From: Aeromonas finlandensis
GTDB lineage: Bacteria; Pseudomonadota; Gammaproteobacteria; Enterobacterales; Aeromonadaceae
Assembly: GCF_000764645.1 (NCBI RefSeq)
Contig: NZ_JRGK01000043.1
Coordinates: 1-47,238 of the forward strand
Direction of reading: 5' to 3'
Length of the DNA stretch: 47,238 bases
Shown: piece after piece, positions 8,928 to 17,527 of the stretch
How positions within the stretch are numbered: the first letter of the stretch is position 1
How the letters are laid out: every line of letters begins with the position of its first letter
The notes under the pieces: model-generated
Databases searched by the model: none
What the model saw: only the letters and a program-made list of their open reading frames with translations
What the model was told of the DNA's origin: nothing
Translations under genes and position numbers: made by a program

Positions 8928-9678
8928 CAACATACCGTTGGTGCTGCTGCACGGCCTGCTGGGGGATAGCGGCGACTGGCAACCGGTGATCGACCGGCTG
9001 CCTGCCATCCACTGCATTGCCCTCGATCTGCCGGGTCACGGCCAGCATAGCGCTCTCACCGTCAGCGACTTTGAGCAGAGCCACCAGTGGCTGGTTGCCG
9101 AGCTGGCCAGCCGCAACATTGAACGCTATCTGCTGGCGGGTTACTCGCTGGGGGGGCGACTGGCCCTCTATCACGCCAGCCGTGAGCCCGCCGGGCTGCA
9201 GGGGCTGCTGCTGGAGAACTGCCACCCGGGGCTGCCCACCAGTGAACGGGCCGCCCGCATCCAGCACGATGAACGGTGGGCGCAGCGCTTCGAGCGCGAA
9301 CAACTCGCCTCGGTGCTCGGCGACTGGTACCGGCAAGGGGTGTTTGCCGATCTCGACGACGCGGCCCGCGCCCGCCAGATCGCCCGCCGCCTTGGTAACG
9401 ACGGTCAGGGCATCGCCACCATGCTGCGCGCCACTTCGCTAGGCAAGCAGCCGGATCTCGCCCCCTGGCTCATGGCGTGCCAGTTGCCGGTCACCTGGGT
9501 GAGTGGCAAGCGGGATCACAAATTCCATCAGCTGGCTTGCCAGCTGGTGAACCAACATCGCAAAATCAACCACTTGGTGCTGGATGGCGGCCATAACCTG
9601 CACGCCCATCAGCCTGATAACTTTGCCCGACTCCTCGCGGAGTGGGTCAACCAACAAGAAGAGACGAGTCATGATTGA
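8917..9678 (+). CDS. menH: SHCHC synthase MenH
   Basis: An alpha/beta hydrolase-fold lyase of 253 aa that removes pyruvate from SEPHCHC. Key parts are [12 protein letters not shown] (oxyanion loop), the nucleophile elbow [14 protein letters not shown], and the catalytic histidine in DGGHNLHAH. The start is GTG at 8917, inside the end of menD (11-nt overlap), with GGGAG about 9 nt upstream. The gene's final codons (9647-9678) are part of a tandem duplication that also contains a second copy of the menB start. The stop TGA at 9676 lies inside that extra copy, in the arrangement expected for an ancestral menH/menB overlap. Confidence 0.93.
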   Translation: MSGNNIPLVLLHGLLGDSGDWQPVIDRLPAIHCIALDLPGHGQHSALTVSDFEQSHQWLVAELASRNIERYLLAGYSLGGRLALYHASREPAGLQGLLLENCHPGLPTSERAARIQHDERWAQRFEREQLASVLGDWYRQGVFADLDDAARARQIARRLGNDGQGIATMLRATSLGKQPDLAPWLMACQLPVTWVSGKRDHKFHQLACQLVNQHRKINHLVLDGGHNLHAHQPDNFARLLAEWVNQQEETSHD

Positions 9679-9824
9679 AGCAATGACGGAAGCTGAACTG
9701 TACGCACCTGTTCAATATGCCGGGATTGCTCAATCTTCGCTCAACCAGAACAGAAGGAAAAAACCATGATTGAGGCAATGACGGAAGCGGAATTGTACGC
9801 TCCGATTGAGTGGCAGGATTGCTC
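9647..9824 (+). repeat. Tandem duplication at the menH/menB junction
   Basis: Two adjacent units, about 9647-9740 and 9741-9824, each hold a TCAACCA…AGAAG leader, an ATG, and the first 55-60 bp of menB. The first 13 codons match at protein level ([13 protein letters not shown]) with four or five synonymous differences. After that the first unit drifts and carries a 2-nt shift relative to menB before matching again at GGATTGCTC. Unit period is about 94-95 bp. Confidence 0.9.
9671..9769 (+). CDS. Leader ORF derived from menB 5' end (32 codons)
   Basis: Reads [20 protein letters not shown] then [11 protein letters not shown]. The first 13 residues equal those of MenB; the rest is frameshifted. 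The ATG has an AAGAAGAGACGAG leader and overlaps the menH stop by 8 nt. Its own TGA (9767-9769) overlaps the menB ATG (9766-9768) in an ATGA arrangement. Ribosomes finishing menH could therefore pass through this ORF into menB. Whether the peptide is made or has any role is unknown; it may simply be a duplication remnant that keeps translational coupling intact. Confidence 0.5.
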   Translation: MIEAMTEAELYAPVQYAGIAQSSLNQNRRKKP

Positions 9825-10626
9825 CGCCGGTTACGAGGACATCCTCTATCACAAGTCCGACGATGGCATTGCCAAGATCACCATCAACCGCCCCCAGGTG
9901 CGCAACGCCTTCCGTCCCCGCACCGTCAAAGAGATGCTGCAGGCGCTGGCCGATGCCCGTTATGACGATCAGGTCGGCACCATCATCCTGACCGGTTTTG
10001 GCGAGAAAGCATTCTGCGCCGGTGGCGACCAGAAGATCCGTGGTGACTACGGTGGCTACCGCGATGACGAGGGGACTCACCACCTCAACGTGCTCGACTT
10101 CCAGCGCGACATCCGCACCTGCCCGAAACCTGTGGTTGCCATGGTGGCCGGTTACGCGGTCGGTGGTGGCCATGTGCTGCATATGATGTGTGACCTGACC
10201 ATCGCCGCCGACAACGCCCAGTTTGGCCAGACCGGCCCGAAAGTGGGCTCCTTCGACGGCGGCTGGGGTGCCTCCTACATGGCCCGCATCGTCGGCCAGA
10301 AGAAAGCCCGCGAAATCTGGTTCCTCTGCCGCATGTACGATGCCCAGCAAGCCCTCGATATGGGTCTGGTCAACACCGTCGTGCCGCTGGCGGATCTGGA
10401 GCGCGAAACCGTGCGCTGGTGCCGCGAAATGCTGCAAAACAGCCCGATGGCGCTGCGCTGCCTGAAAGCGGCCCTCAACGCTGACTGTGATGGTCAGGCG
10501 GGCTTGCAGGAGCTGGCGGGCAATGCCACCATGCTGTTCTACATGACCGAAGAGGGTCAGGAAGGCCGCAACGCCTTCAACGAAAAGCGTCGCCCCGACT
10601 TCTCCAAATACAAGCGGAACCCCTGA
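9766..10626 (+). CDS. menB: 1,4-dihydroxy-2-naphthoyl-CoA synthase MenB
   Basis: A crotonase-fold enzyme of 286 aa that closes the second ring of the naphthoquinone from o-succinylbenzoyl-CoA. Signatures are [14 protein letters not shown] (CoA site), [64 protein letters not shown] with the conserved Asp of the active site, and the C-terminal [16 protein letters not shown]. Length matches the 285-aa E. coli enzyme. The ATG has AAGGAAAAAA upstream. It lies directly behind the leader ORF and overlaps menC by one base (TGATG). Confidence 0.97.
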   Translation: MIEAMTEAELYAPIEWQDCSAGYEDILYHKSDDGIAKITINRPQVRNAFRPRTVKEMLQALADARYDDQVGTIILTGFGEKAFCAGGDQKIRGDYGGYRDDEGTHHLNVLDFQRDIRTCPKPVVAMVAGYAVGGGHVLHMMCDLTIAADNAQFGQTGPKVGSFDGGWGASYMARIVGQKKAREIWFLCRMYDAQQALDMGLVNTVVPLADLERETVRWCREMLQNSPMALRCLKAALNADCDGQAGLQELAGNATMLFYMTEEGQEGRNAFNEKRRPDFSKYKRNP

Positions 10627-11555
10627 TGACACTAGCCCTGTATCGCTATCAACTGCCTTTTACCCAGCCACTGACCTTTCACGGCAAGGTGGAGGTGGCG
10701 CGAGAGGGGCTGTTGGTACGCATCAACGACGGCTGGGGGGAAATCGCCCCCCTGCCCGGTTTCTCGAAAGAGAGCCTGCAACAGGCAGAGGCGGAAGCCC
10801 TTGCCACGCTGGCGGCCCTGGCCGCCGGCGACACCCCGAACCCCGTGCTGCCGTCGGTGCAATTTGGCCTCGACTGCGCACGCCGGATATGGCCCGAGCA
10901 GCGCAACCCGCTGCCTGAGCCCTACCCCCTCATTCAAGGCTCCCCCCAGGAGCTGCTGCGCAACTGGAAAGAGTGGCTGCACCGCACCCCCGGCAAGGCC
11001 AAGCTGAAGGTAGCCCGCTACCCGATGCGTGACGAGCTGGCGCTGATCCGCCTGCTGTGCGATCGTCTCCCCTCCCTCAAGCTGGTGCTGGATGCCAACC
11101 AGGGCTGGACCCGCGAGGAGGCGTGGACCTTCTGCGGCCATCTCGACCCGAACCGCATCGAGTATCTGGAAGACCCTTGCGCCGACTTTGCCGACATCGC
11201 CTTTGTCGCCAACCGCACCGGCATGCCGGTGGCGCTGGACGAGCTGCTGGCGCAAGACAAGCCGTGGGAGCCGATCCCGCAACTGCGCGCTCTGGTGCTC
11301 AAACCCACCCTGCTCGGTTCGCTGGCCAACTGCGAAGCGCTGATCGCCCGCGCCCGCGAATTGCGGCTCAAGGTGATCATCTCCTCCTGTTTCGAATCGG
11401 ATCTGGGCCTGAACCAGCTCTTTCATCTGGCAGGCGAGTGGGCACCGGAACAGGCGCCGGGGCTGGATACCGGCCGCTGGATGGCAGGCAATCTGCTGGG
11501 GGAAGATGGCAAACCGGACCTGAGTCGACTGGAGCAACTGTATTACCGTGATTGA
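10626..11555 (+). CDS. menC: o-succinylbenzoate synthase MenC
   Basis: An enolase-superfamily enzyme of 309 aa that dehydrates SHCHC to o-succinylbenzoate. Visible catalytic parts are KLKVARYP (Lys pair of the KxK motif), the metal ligands LDANQGW, EYLEDP and ALDE, and the second Lys in LVLKPTLLGS. FHGKVEVAREGLLVRI and GEIAPLPGFS are typical of the N-terminal capping domain. The ATG shares its A with the menB stop, so translation is coupled; the 3' end overlaps menE by 8 nt. Confidence 0.95.
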   Translation: MTLALYRYQLPFTQPLTFHGKVEVAREGLLVRINDGWGEIAPLPGFSKESLQQAEAEALATLAALAAGDTPNPVLPSVQFGLDCARRIWPEQRNPLPEPYPLIQGSPQELLRNWKEWLHRTPGKAKLKVARYPMRDELALIRLLCDRLPSLKLVLDANQGWTREEAWTFCGHLDPNRIEYLEDPCADFADIAFVANRTGMPVALDELLAQDKPWEPIPQLRALVLKPTLLGSLANCEALIARARELRLKVIISSCFESDLGLNQLFHLAGEWAPEQAPGLDTGRWMAGNLLGEDGKPDLSRLEQLYYRD

Positions 11556-12975
11556 CCACTCCCGCGCACCCGAACAGACGCCTTGCCCGGTACGCCACCG
11601 GGCAATCACCGCCCCGAACCGCATTGCCATCCACGCAGCCGCCCCCCTCAGTTACCGCCAGCTCGATGCCCGCCTCAACAGCCTGTGCCAACAGCTGGAA
11701 CAGGCCGGCGTGCGCCGTGGCGATCATCTGGCGGCGGTGGTGCGCGGGGCGCTGGAAGATGTGCTGCTGGCATGGGCCTGCGTGCGCAGCGGCGTGGTGT
11801 TCTGCCCGCTCAATCCCGCCTTTCCCGTTGAAAAACAGCGCGAGCTGGCGGTGCAACTCGACGCCAGCGCCTTCTGGTCTGCGGGCGAGATCCCGGCAGG
11901 CAACTGGCAGCCCTTAGAGCTCGACTTCGCATGCGAACTGCCAGCAAGCGAGGAAACCTGGCCGCTGGCATCGACCCAGCTCAACAACATGATCCTCACC
12001 TCCGGCTCCAGCGGCACGCCGAAAGCGGTGGTGCACCTGCTCTGCAACCACCTTGCCTCGGCGCGCGGCTCTGCCACCCTCATTCCGCTCGATGAAGAGT
12101 GCGGCTGGCTGCTCTCTCTGCCGCTGTTCCATGTCGGCGGCTACGCCATCCTGTTTCGGGTCTTTCTGGCGGGCGCCACGCTGGTGCTGGATCAGCGTGA
12201 ACGGCCCCTCAAGGAGCGGCTGGAGTGCCAACCCATCACTCACCTCTCGTTGGTGCCGACCCAGCTCTGGCGCCTGTTGGCAGAGGGTTTTGACCCCGCC
12301 CGCACCCGCCTGCGCGAGCTGTTGCTCGGTGGCGCCGCCATCCCGCAACCGCTGGTGAGCCGCCTCTGCGCCATGGGGCTCGAACCCAAGGTGAGCTATG
12401 GCCTCTCCGAGATGGGCAGTCAGGTCTGCACCGCGGTACCCGGCGATGCTGGCGTGGTCGGCCTGCCGCTGCCGGGACGGGAGGTGTGCATCAGGGAGCA
12501 GGAGATCTGCGTGCGCGGCGCCACCCTGTTTGCCGGTTACTACCGGGCAGGAGAGCTGGATCTGCCCCTCGATGGCGAAGGGTGGTTTCATACCCGCGAC
12601 AAGGGGCGGTTCACTGCTGCAGGGGAACTGCTGGTGGAGGGGCGGCTCGATAATCTCTTCATCTCTGGGGGCGAAAACATCCAACCCGAGACCATCGAGC
12701 AGCGACTGGTGGATCATCCCGCCATCGCCCAGGCGCTGGTGGTGCCGGTGCCGAGCGACGAGTGGGGGCAACGCCCCGCCGCCTTTATCGACTGGCACGG
12801 TGAGCCGGTTCCCTACCCCGAGTTGGCAGCCTGGATCCGCAGCGCCCTGCCCGGCTTTATGGTGCCCGACCACTGGCTCCCCTGGCCCGATCTCGGCGGC
12901 AATCTCAAGCCCTCCCGCCAACTGCTGGGCAAGCGTGCCCGACAGCAAACCGCCTTGTCACAACGCGCTGAATGA
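11548..12975 (+). CDS. menE: o-succinylbenzoate-CoA ligase MenE
   Basis: An acyl-adenylate-forming ligase (475 aa) that activates o-succinylbenzoate to its CoA thioester. The P-loop MILTSGSSGTPKAVVHL, the LPLFHVGGYAILFR segment, VSYGLSEMGSQ (A5), GWFHTRDKGRF and LDNLFISGGENI (A8 hinge region) and a C-terminal Lys in GGNLKPSRQ are all in order. The start is GTG at 11548; GGAG lies 14 nt upstream, rather far, so overlap with menC probably supplies the ribosomes. Last gene of the operon; no strong terminator follows, only the imperfect hairpin at 12981-13032. Confidence 0.95.
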   Translation: MIDHSRAPEQTPCPVRHRAITAPNRIAIHAAAPLSYRQLDARLNSLCQQLEQAGVRRGDHLAAVVRGALEDVLLAWACVRSGVVFCPLNPAFPVEKQRELAVQLDASAFWSAGEIPAGNWQPLELDFACELPASEETWPLASTQLNNMILTSGSSGTPKAVVHLLCNHLASARGSATLIPLDEECGWLLSLPLFHVGGYAILFRVFLAGATLVLDQRERPLKERLECQPITHLSLVPTQLWRLLAEGFDPARTRLRELLLGGAAIPQPLVSRLCAMGLEPKVSYGLSEMGSQVCTAVPGDAGVVGLPLPGREVCIREQEICVRGATLFAGYYRAGELDLPLDGEGWFHTRDKGRFTAAGELLVEGRLDNLFISGGENIQPETIEQRLVDHPAIAQALVVPVPSDEWGQRPAAFIDWHGEPVPYPELAAWIRSALPGFMVPDHWLPWPDLGGNLKPSRQLLGKRARQQTALSQRAE

Positions 12976-12980
12976 AATCA

Positions 12981-13032
12981 GACTCACCATTTCCCGCTCT
13001 GCTCTGAAAGCAGAAAAAGAAATTGGTGAGTC
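12981..13032. repeat. Imperfect 52-bp palindrome after menE
   Basis: GACTCACCATTTC on the left pairs with GAAATTGGTGAGTC on the right (one bulged base), and an inner CTGCT / AGCAG stem lies at the tip. No T tract follows, so it is a poor intrinsic terminator. The remainder of 12976-13275 holds a short GC-rich palindrome (CCCCTG-CAG-CAGGGG near 13049-13063) and an ATG-less open frame. Confidence 0.6.
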
Positions 13033-13227
13033 CTTATCGCAGCACCATCCCCTGCAGCAGGGGCTGAACCGCTGGAGCGGGTGCGCTTCCACGTCTTCAC
13101 CGACCGGGGGCGATCCGGCAGCCCCTCTCCTTTGCGCGACTATCGGCAAGATCATCTGTTGCGACAACCTCTGCCCGAAAAAGGTGACAGCCCGCTATCA
13201 AGCCTGACGCCACTGGCCGAGTTGTAA
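13030..13227 (+). pseudogene. Possible gene remnant, open frame without start
   Basis: A 65-codon frame bounded by stops. Its latter part reads like coding sequence (ERVRFHVFTDRGRSGS, LRDYRQDHLLRQPLPEKGD, SPLSSLTPLAEL), but it has no ATG and no ribosome site; only an internal GTG (VRFHVF) could start it. The identity is not recognised. It may be the tail of a lost gene or chance, given the GC content. Confidence 0.25.
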
Positions 13228-13233
13228 TAGAAT
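13204..13233 (+). promoter_or_regulatory. Candidate sanA promoter
   Basis: CTGACG (13204-13209) and TAGAAT (13228-13233) with 18-bp spacing lie 43 bp before sanA. The -35 is weak. Confidence 0.3.
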
Positions 13234-13275
13234 GCCGGAAGCCATTCCCAACTTCAGACCCAGACCGCGCCACGC

Positions 13276-14184
13276 ATGAAGAAGTTTGCCAAGATCCTCC
13301 TCGCCGGCCTCCTGTCACTGCTGGCACTGATTGCCTCGGTACTGGCCTATAGCGAGTGGATCGTCTCGGATGCCCGCCACTACACCTATGACAAGGTGAG
13401 CGCAGTGCCCTACAACCGGGTTGCGGTGGTGCTGGGCACCTCCAAATACCTCTCCGGTGGCGGCCCCAACCACTACTTCAAATACCGCATCAAGGCGGCG
13501 GCCGAGCTCTACAACAACGCCAAGGTGGATTACATCCTGGTGTCGGGCGACAACGCGACCCTGCAGTACAACGAACCGCGTCAGATGAGGCGTGCCCTGA
13601 TCAAGGCGGGGATCCCCGCCTCCGCCATCTATATGGATTTCGCCGGATTCCGCACCCTCGATTCGGTAGTTCGCGCCAAAGAGGTGTTCGGCCAGGATCG
13701 CTTTACCATTGTCTCCCAGGGCTTTCACAACGAGCGGGCCATCTTTATCGCCCGCCACTTTGGCATCGAGGCGGTCGGCTTCAACGCCGCGGATCCCAGC
13801 GCCTATCAGGGGATCCGGACCCGGATCCGGGAAGTGTTTGCACGGGTAATGGGGCTGGTCGATCTCTACGTGCTGGACAAGGGGCCCAAGTTTCTGGGCG
13901 AGCCGGTCCATATCGGTCTGCCAATCCCCTGCCTGTCGCTCAGCACCATCGGCAGCCAGCAACCCTGTATCAAGCCGCCCAAACCTGCCGTGGAGCAGGC
14001 CAAGCCGACGGCGGTATCTGCCGCAGCAGCCACTGAGCCAGCCACTCCGGCTGTCTCAGCCGCGACTGGACAAGTCACTCCGGCTGTCTCAGCCGCGGCA
14101 GAAGCCGCCGCCGAGACGCCCACCGCCACCTTGCCCATATTACCGGTGGCCCCTTCAGCCGCCAGCGCCAGCAGCGCCTCCTGA
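13276..14184 (+). CDS. sanA: SanA/YdcF-family (DUF218) membrane-anchored protein
   Basis: A 302-residue protein of the DUF218/SanA family; E. coli SanA affects envelope permeability and vancomycin exclusion at high temperature. One N-terminal transmembrane segment (residues 5-27) is followed by the SanA core (VAVVLGTSKYLSGGGPNHYFKYRIKAA, ILVSGDN, YNEPRQMRRALIKAGIP, FRTLDSVVRAKEVF, IVSQGFHNERAIFIARHFGIEAVGF). The core ends near residue 240. Beyond it there is an Ala/Thr/Pro/Val-rich low-complexity tail of about 60 residues not found in E. coli SanA, built partly from an 11-residue repeat. The ATG lacks a clear ribosome site. It is transcribed alone toward cheV. Confidence 0.88.
   Translation: MKKFAKILLAGLLSLLALIASVLAYSEWIVSDARHYTYDKVSAVPYNRVAVVLGTSKYLSGGGPNHYFKYRIKAAAELYNNAKVDYILVSGDNATLQYNEPRQMRRALIKAGIPASAIYMDFAGFRTLDSVVRAKEVFGQDRFTIVSQGFHNERAIFIARHFGIEAVGFNAADPSAYQGIRTRIREVFARVMGLVDLYVLDKGPKFLGEPVHIGLPIPCLSLSTIGSQQPCIKPPKPAVEQAKPTAVSAAAATEPATPAVSAATGQVTPAVSAAAEAAAETPTATLPILPVAPSAASASSAS
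14044..14097 (+). repeat. 33-bp tandem repeat in the sanA tail
   Basis: A 21-bp core (ACTCCGGCTGTCTCAGCCGC plus G) occurs at 14044 and 14077, identical in both places, giving an 11-aa period (TPAVSAA…). A more diverged unit precedes it. Confidence 0.85.
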
Positions 14185-14236
14185 TCAACCCGCGTCACGG
14201 CTGACCCGACCATCCGGGTTAGCACTCCAAAAAAGA

Positions 14237-14265
14237 ACGGCCACCCTGTCTGGGTGGCCGTTTTG
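14237..14265. terminator. Bidirectional terminator between sanA and cheV
   Basis: 10-bp perfect stem (ACGGCCACCC / GGGTGGCCGT), 5-nt loop, T run on the plus side and A run on the other side, between two convergent genes. Confidence 0.85.
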
Positions 14266-14283
14266 CTGTCAGGTAATCCGAAC

Positions 14284-15300
14284 TTAAATGTTGTTGGCTG
14301 GCGAGGGCGGAGCTATGCCCAGCAGCAGGTGATCCATCATCCCCACCATGCGGCCAATCTCAGGTTTGGTGATGGTATCGTTCGCCCCCAGTTGCAGCGC
14401 CTTCTGGCGGTTGTCATCACTCATCAGGGAGGAGAACATCACGATGGGCATCACCTTGTAAGAGGGAGTATCCCGCAGTCGCTTGAGCAGGTGCATACCA
14501 TCCATGCGCGGCATCTCTACATCGGTGATCACCGCGTTGACGAAGCCGGTCACCGGCATCCTCTCCTCCTGAGCCAGACGATCGAACTCCGTCAACATTT
14601 CCAACCCTTCGCCACCATCCTTGGCCGTCACCACGTTGTAACCAGCGGTACGCAGGGTGGTTTCGATCATCTTGCGGATAAAGGCCGAGTCGTCCACCAC
14701 CAGAATGGTCTTGCCCTGGCGCAGCGCCATCATGCGATCGTCGATGAGCACCTTGCGATCCTGGGTGACATCGTACTTCTCCATGCTGAGCTCGGGGTTG
14801 ATGTCGGCGATGATCTTCTCAAAGTCGAGGATCATGATGAGATTGCCATCGCGCCGCACCACGGCCACCACGCAGTCGTTCTCCCCCGCCTCCAGAAACT
14901 GGCTGGGAGACTCCACATCGTTCCATGAGACCCGATGGATTCTGCTGACACTGTCGATGAGAAAGCCGTTGGCCATCTTGTTGAAGTCGGTGACGATCAC
15001 CACCTTGTGACTGAGGTCAGGGTTGGTCTTGATGCCCAGCCAGCCCGCCAGATCCACCAGCGGGATCAGGCGCTCCCGCAGGGAAAAAACCCCCACCATA
15101 TGGCGTTGGGCATTGGGATAATCGGTGGTCTCCGGCACCCGGATCACCTCGCGCACCTTGGCGACGTTGATCCCGTAGTAGGCGATCTTCTCGCGCCCGT
15201 CCGGCATCTGCTTCTTGAGGTGAAATTCAATGATCTCGAGCTCATTGGTGCCGCTCTCGGTCAGAATGGATTTACGCTCTTCCCCGTCTTTGGACATCAT
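14284..15300 (-). CDS. cheV: Chemotaxis protein CheV
   Basis: A chemotaxis coupling protein of about 338 aa joining an N-terminal CheW-like domain (about residues 15-160, with GINVAKVREVIRVPE and LIPLVDLAGWLG) to a C-terminal response-regulator receiver (about 185-325). The receiver has the acidic pair VVDD, the phospho-acceptor Asp in AVITDVEMPRMDG, a Ser/Thr switch in IVMFSS and the Lys in TKPE, so it should be phosphorylated by CheA. The open frame extends to 15399. Starts at ATG 15312 and ATG 15300 are both possible; the second has GAGAA 5 nt upstream, while at 15312 the AAGAAG is too close. No other chemotaxis gene is adjacent. Confidence 0.9.
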   Translation of the reverse strand: MMSKDGEERKSILTESGTNELEIIEFHLKKQMPDGREKIAYYGINVAKVREVIRVPETTDYPNAQRHMVGVFSLRERLIPLVDLAGWLGIKTNPDLSHKVVIVTDFNKMANGFLIDSVSRIHRVSWNDVESPSQFLEAGENDCVVAVVRRDGNLIMILDFEKIIADINPELSMEKYDVTQDRKVLIDDRMMALRQGKTILVVDDSAFIRKMIETTLRTAGYNVVTAKDGGEGLEMLTEFDRLAQEERMPVTGFVNAVITDVEMPRMDGMHLLKRLRDTPSYKVMPIVMFSSLMSDDNRQKALQLGANDTITKPEIGRMVGMMDHLLLGIAPPSPANNI

Positions 15301-15478
15301 GGCGATTCTCATGCTTCTTGTTGCGCTGGCAGCACACAGCTGCGGTTTTCCCTCAGTATAGGAATGGATCTGCCCCTGCCGGGGCCTATCCCTCAACATT
15401 GCAACTATCGCAACCTAATCAACGGGTAAAACAGAGTAAACGGCCGTGAGCCTCACCAATCGGCATGCATTCTCAAGG

Positions 15479-17527
15479 TCATGGCAAACGCGCAAGCAAT
15501 GCCCGCAGCGCCTTGATGACGGCGGGCTTGCCCGCCAGCTGCAACTTCGCGGCCAGCGCGCCCCAGTCTGCGTATTGCCAAATGGTAGCGATCAGCAGCT
15601 GGCGCTCGGCCGGGGTCAGCGCAGCCAGCACAGCCAGATGACGTGCCAGCCACTGCTGCAAGCTGGATTGGCACAATTCGAAGGGCTTGTGATGCAGGGC
15701 AAAACACTCAACCTCATCGCGCTCGAACTCGCCAAGCTCCGGCGCGGTGACGGTAGAACCTTGCAGGCATTGCCATACCAGCTCGGGCTCCAACGCGTTC
15801 AGCTCGCCCGCCAGCAGGGTCGGCAGTTGGCGTGCAAATCTCTGCTGCCACTGGGCAAGCTCGGGCGCATGCTCGGGTTTAAGGGCTTTTAACAGCAGGG
15901 CAGCGTGACAGCCGCTGGCGGCATCCCGCTGCAGGCCGATGCGCAGCACCACCAGCCCGGCCTTGCGCCAGAAGGGAAGCAGGTCGGCGCTGGCCGAAAA
16001 GGCAGAGCCGAGGTAATCGATCCCAATCTGGCGATAGTGCTCCTCAAGCTTGCCAAGCAGCAGCGAACCCAGCCCGTGGCGATGCAGCTCGGGATGGATG
16101 GCGATACGCATCACCCGGGCGTAACTGCGCGCCCCCGCCGTCTTGAAACCGGCGTGAGCCAGCAGCGACTGGGGCAGCAGATGGCCGCGCGGACGGCGGC
16201 GCCCGGCCCAGATCGCCTCGGCCAGTTCAGGTTCGATTTCCCCTTCCCGCGCAACCAAGGCCACACCCAGCAGGCTCGCATCCTGCTCCAGCAGATGGAT
16301 GTCGAGATCCGGGCTCTCCAGCAGGGATCTGAGATCGCTCGGCGTGGTCTGGTAGTGGGCCAGCACCAGCAAGCCAAACAGCTGGTTGAGCAGCGATTCG
16401 TCGCTTGCCAGCGCCTCCTGACTGATCAGACGCCAGCTCGGGCTGGTCGGCGGCATGGGCGCCGCCACTTCGGCATCAAGCCCCAGCAGACGGAAGATCA
16501 GCGGCTCCAGCGGATCACGCTCACTCCAGCGGATCGGTTCGCCCAGGTGGATCTCCTGCCACTCCGGGGTCTGGCTATCGAGCACCCGCTTGAAGCGCAG
16601 GTGAAAGCCGAGTCCCGTCCCTTCGTAACCGTGCTCGGTGGTGGCAAACACGATGCGACTGTGGCGGGCCAGCATGGCCTCGAGCAGCGGGGTCGGAATG
16701 GCGGCCGCTTCATCCACCAGCAGCAGATCGGGATGAATCGCCTCATGCGCCAGCCGATCCGGCGAGCAGTAGCTCAGTCCGGTCAGCTGTTCCAGCGTGC
16801 AATCTAGCCCGCGAGCGGCGTGGGCAAACAGGGTGGCGACTGTCGCCTGCGAGGGGGCCGTCACCACTATGTTCAGCTCGGGCTGCTGGCGCAGCAGCTC
16901 GGCGGCAGCCAGCCCCAGCAGCGCACTCTTGCCACGGCCGCGGTCGGCGCTCAGCACCAGAGGGCGGCGGCGATGACCGTGTAACACCTTGTGGATGGCG
17001 GGCAGCGCCCGGGCTTGATCGCAGCTCAATGCGCGCTCGGACCCGATGGGTTGCCACGGCTGCGGGCAAACCGGCGGCTCCAGCGAGAGGGCGGGATCCC
17101 CCGCCAGCAGCCTTACCAGCCGGGCGATAAAGCCGTGACCGGCCCGACCGGCCTCCTCCGGCTGAGCAACCAGCCTCACCCGGTCGGGATCCGGCCATGC
17201 AGGCCACCGCTCTCTGGGCGGGGTCAGCAGCAACAGCAAGCCACCGGCGCGCAGGGTGCCCGCCAGCGCCCCGAAGGCGTCGGGGTGAAAGCCGCTGAAA
17301 GCATTGAAGACGAGCGTGTCGCACTCCTGACCAAGCCGCTGCAGCGCCTTGGCGGCAGGCTGCGGGGCATAGCACTCGGGCCCGGCGCCCAGCCAGAAGA
17401 TGCGCTCGCCGAGCAGGGATTGGGCGCGGGCCATGCACTCGCCCTCCTCCCCTTCCAGCCAGATCAGGCGCCGCTCACCGGCATGGGCCAGCGCCTCGCG
17501 CAGCCGGGTGACCTCTTTCGGAATCAT
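15479..17527 (-). CDS. tmcA: tRNA(Met) cytidine acetyltransferase TmcA
   Basis: An ATP-dependent enzyme of 682 aa that makes N4-acetylcytidine at the wobble base of elongator tRNA-Met. The order is an N-terminal DUF1726-like part, a RecD-like helicase module with Walker A SADRGRGKSALLG near residue 195 and DEAAAIPTPLLEAML as the Walker B region, then a GNAT acetyltransferase module (about 360-520) containing ARVMRIAIHPELHRHGLGSLLL, the acetyl-CoA loop. A C-terminal tRNA-binding part follows. Length compares with 671 aa in E. coli. The start ATG overlaps the stop of the upstream hlyU-like gene by 4 nt, so the two are coupled. Confidence 0.94.
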   Translation of the reverse strand: MIPKEVTRLREALAHAGERRLIWLEGEEGECMARAQSLLGERIFWLGAGPECYAPQPAAKALQRLGQECDTLVFNAFSGFHPDAFGALAGTLRAGGLLLLLTPPRERWPAWPDPDRVRLVAQPEEAGRAGHGFIARLVRLLAGDPALSLEPPVCPQPWQPIGSERALSCDQARALPAIHKVLHGHRRRPLVLSADRGRGKSALLGLAAAELLRQQPELNIVVTAPSQATVATLFAHAARGLDCTLEQLTGLSYCSPDRLAHEAIHPDLLLVDEAAAIPTPLLEAMLARHSRIVFATTEHGYEGTGLGFHLRFKRVLDSQTPEWQEIHLGEPIRWSERDPLEPLIFRLLGLDAEVAAPMPPTSPSWRLISQEALASDESLLNQLFGLLVLAHYQTTPSDLRSLLESPDLDIHLLEQDASLLGVALVAREGEIEPELAEAIWAGRRRPRGHLLPQSLLAHAGFKTAGARSYARVMRIAIHPELHRHGLGSLLLGKLEEHYRQIGIDYLGSAFSASADLLPFWRKAGLVVLRIGLQRDAASGCHAALLLKALKPEHAPELAQWQQRFARQLPTLLAGELNALEPELVWQCLQGSTVTAPELGEFERDEVECFALHHKPFELCQSSLQQWLARHLAVLAALTPAERQLLIATIWQYADWGALAAKLQLAGKPAVIKALRALLARLP

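Noticed and set aside
14237-14265. Small RNA or operator at the sanA/cheV hairpin, and likewise at the other gene-end hairpins
   Set aside because: Position between convergent genes and T-rich tails fit ordinary bidirectional terminators.
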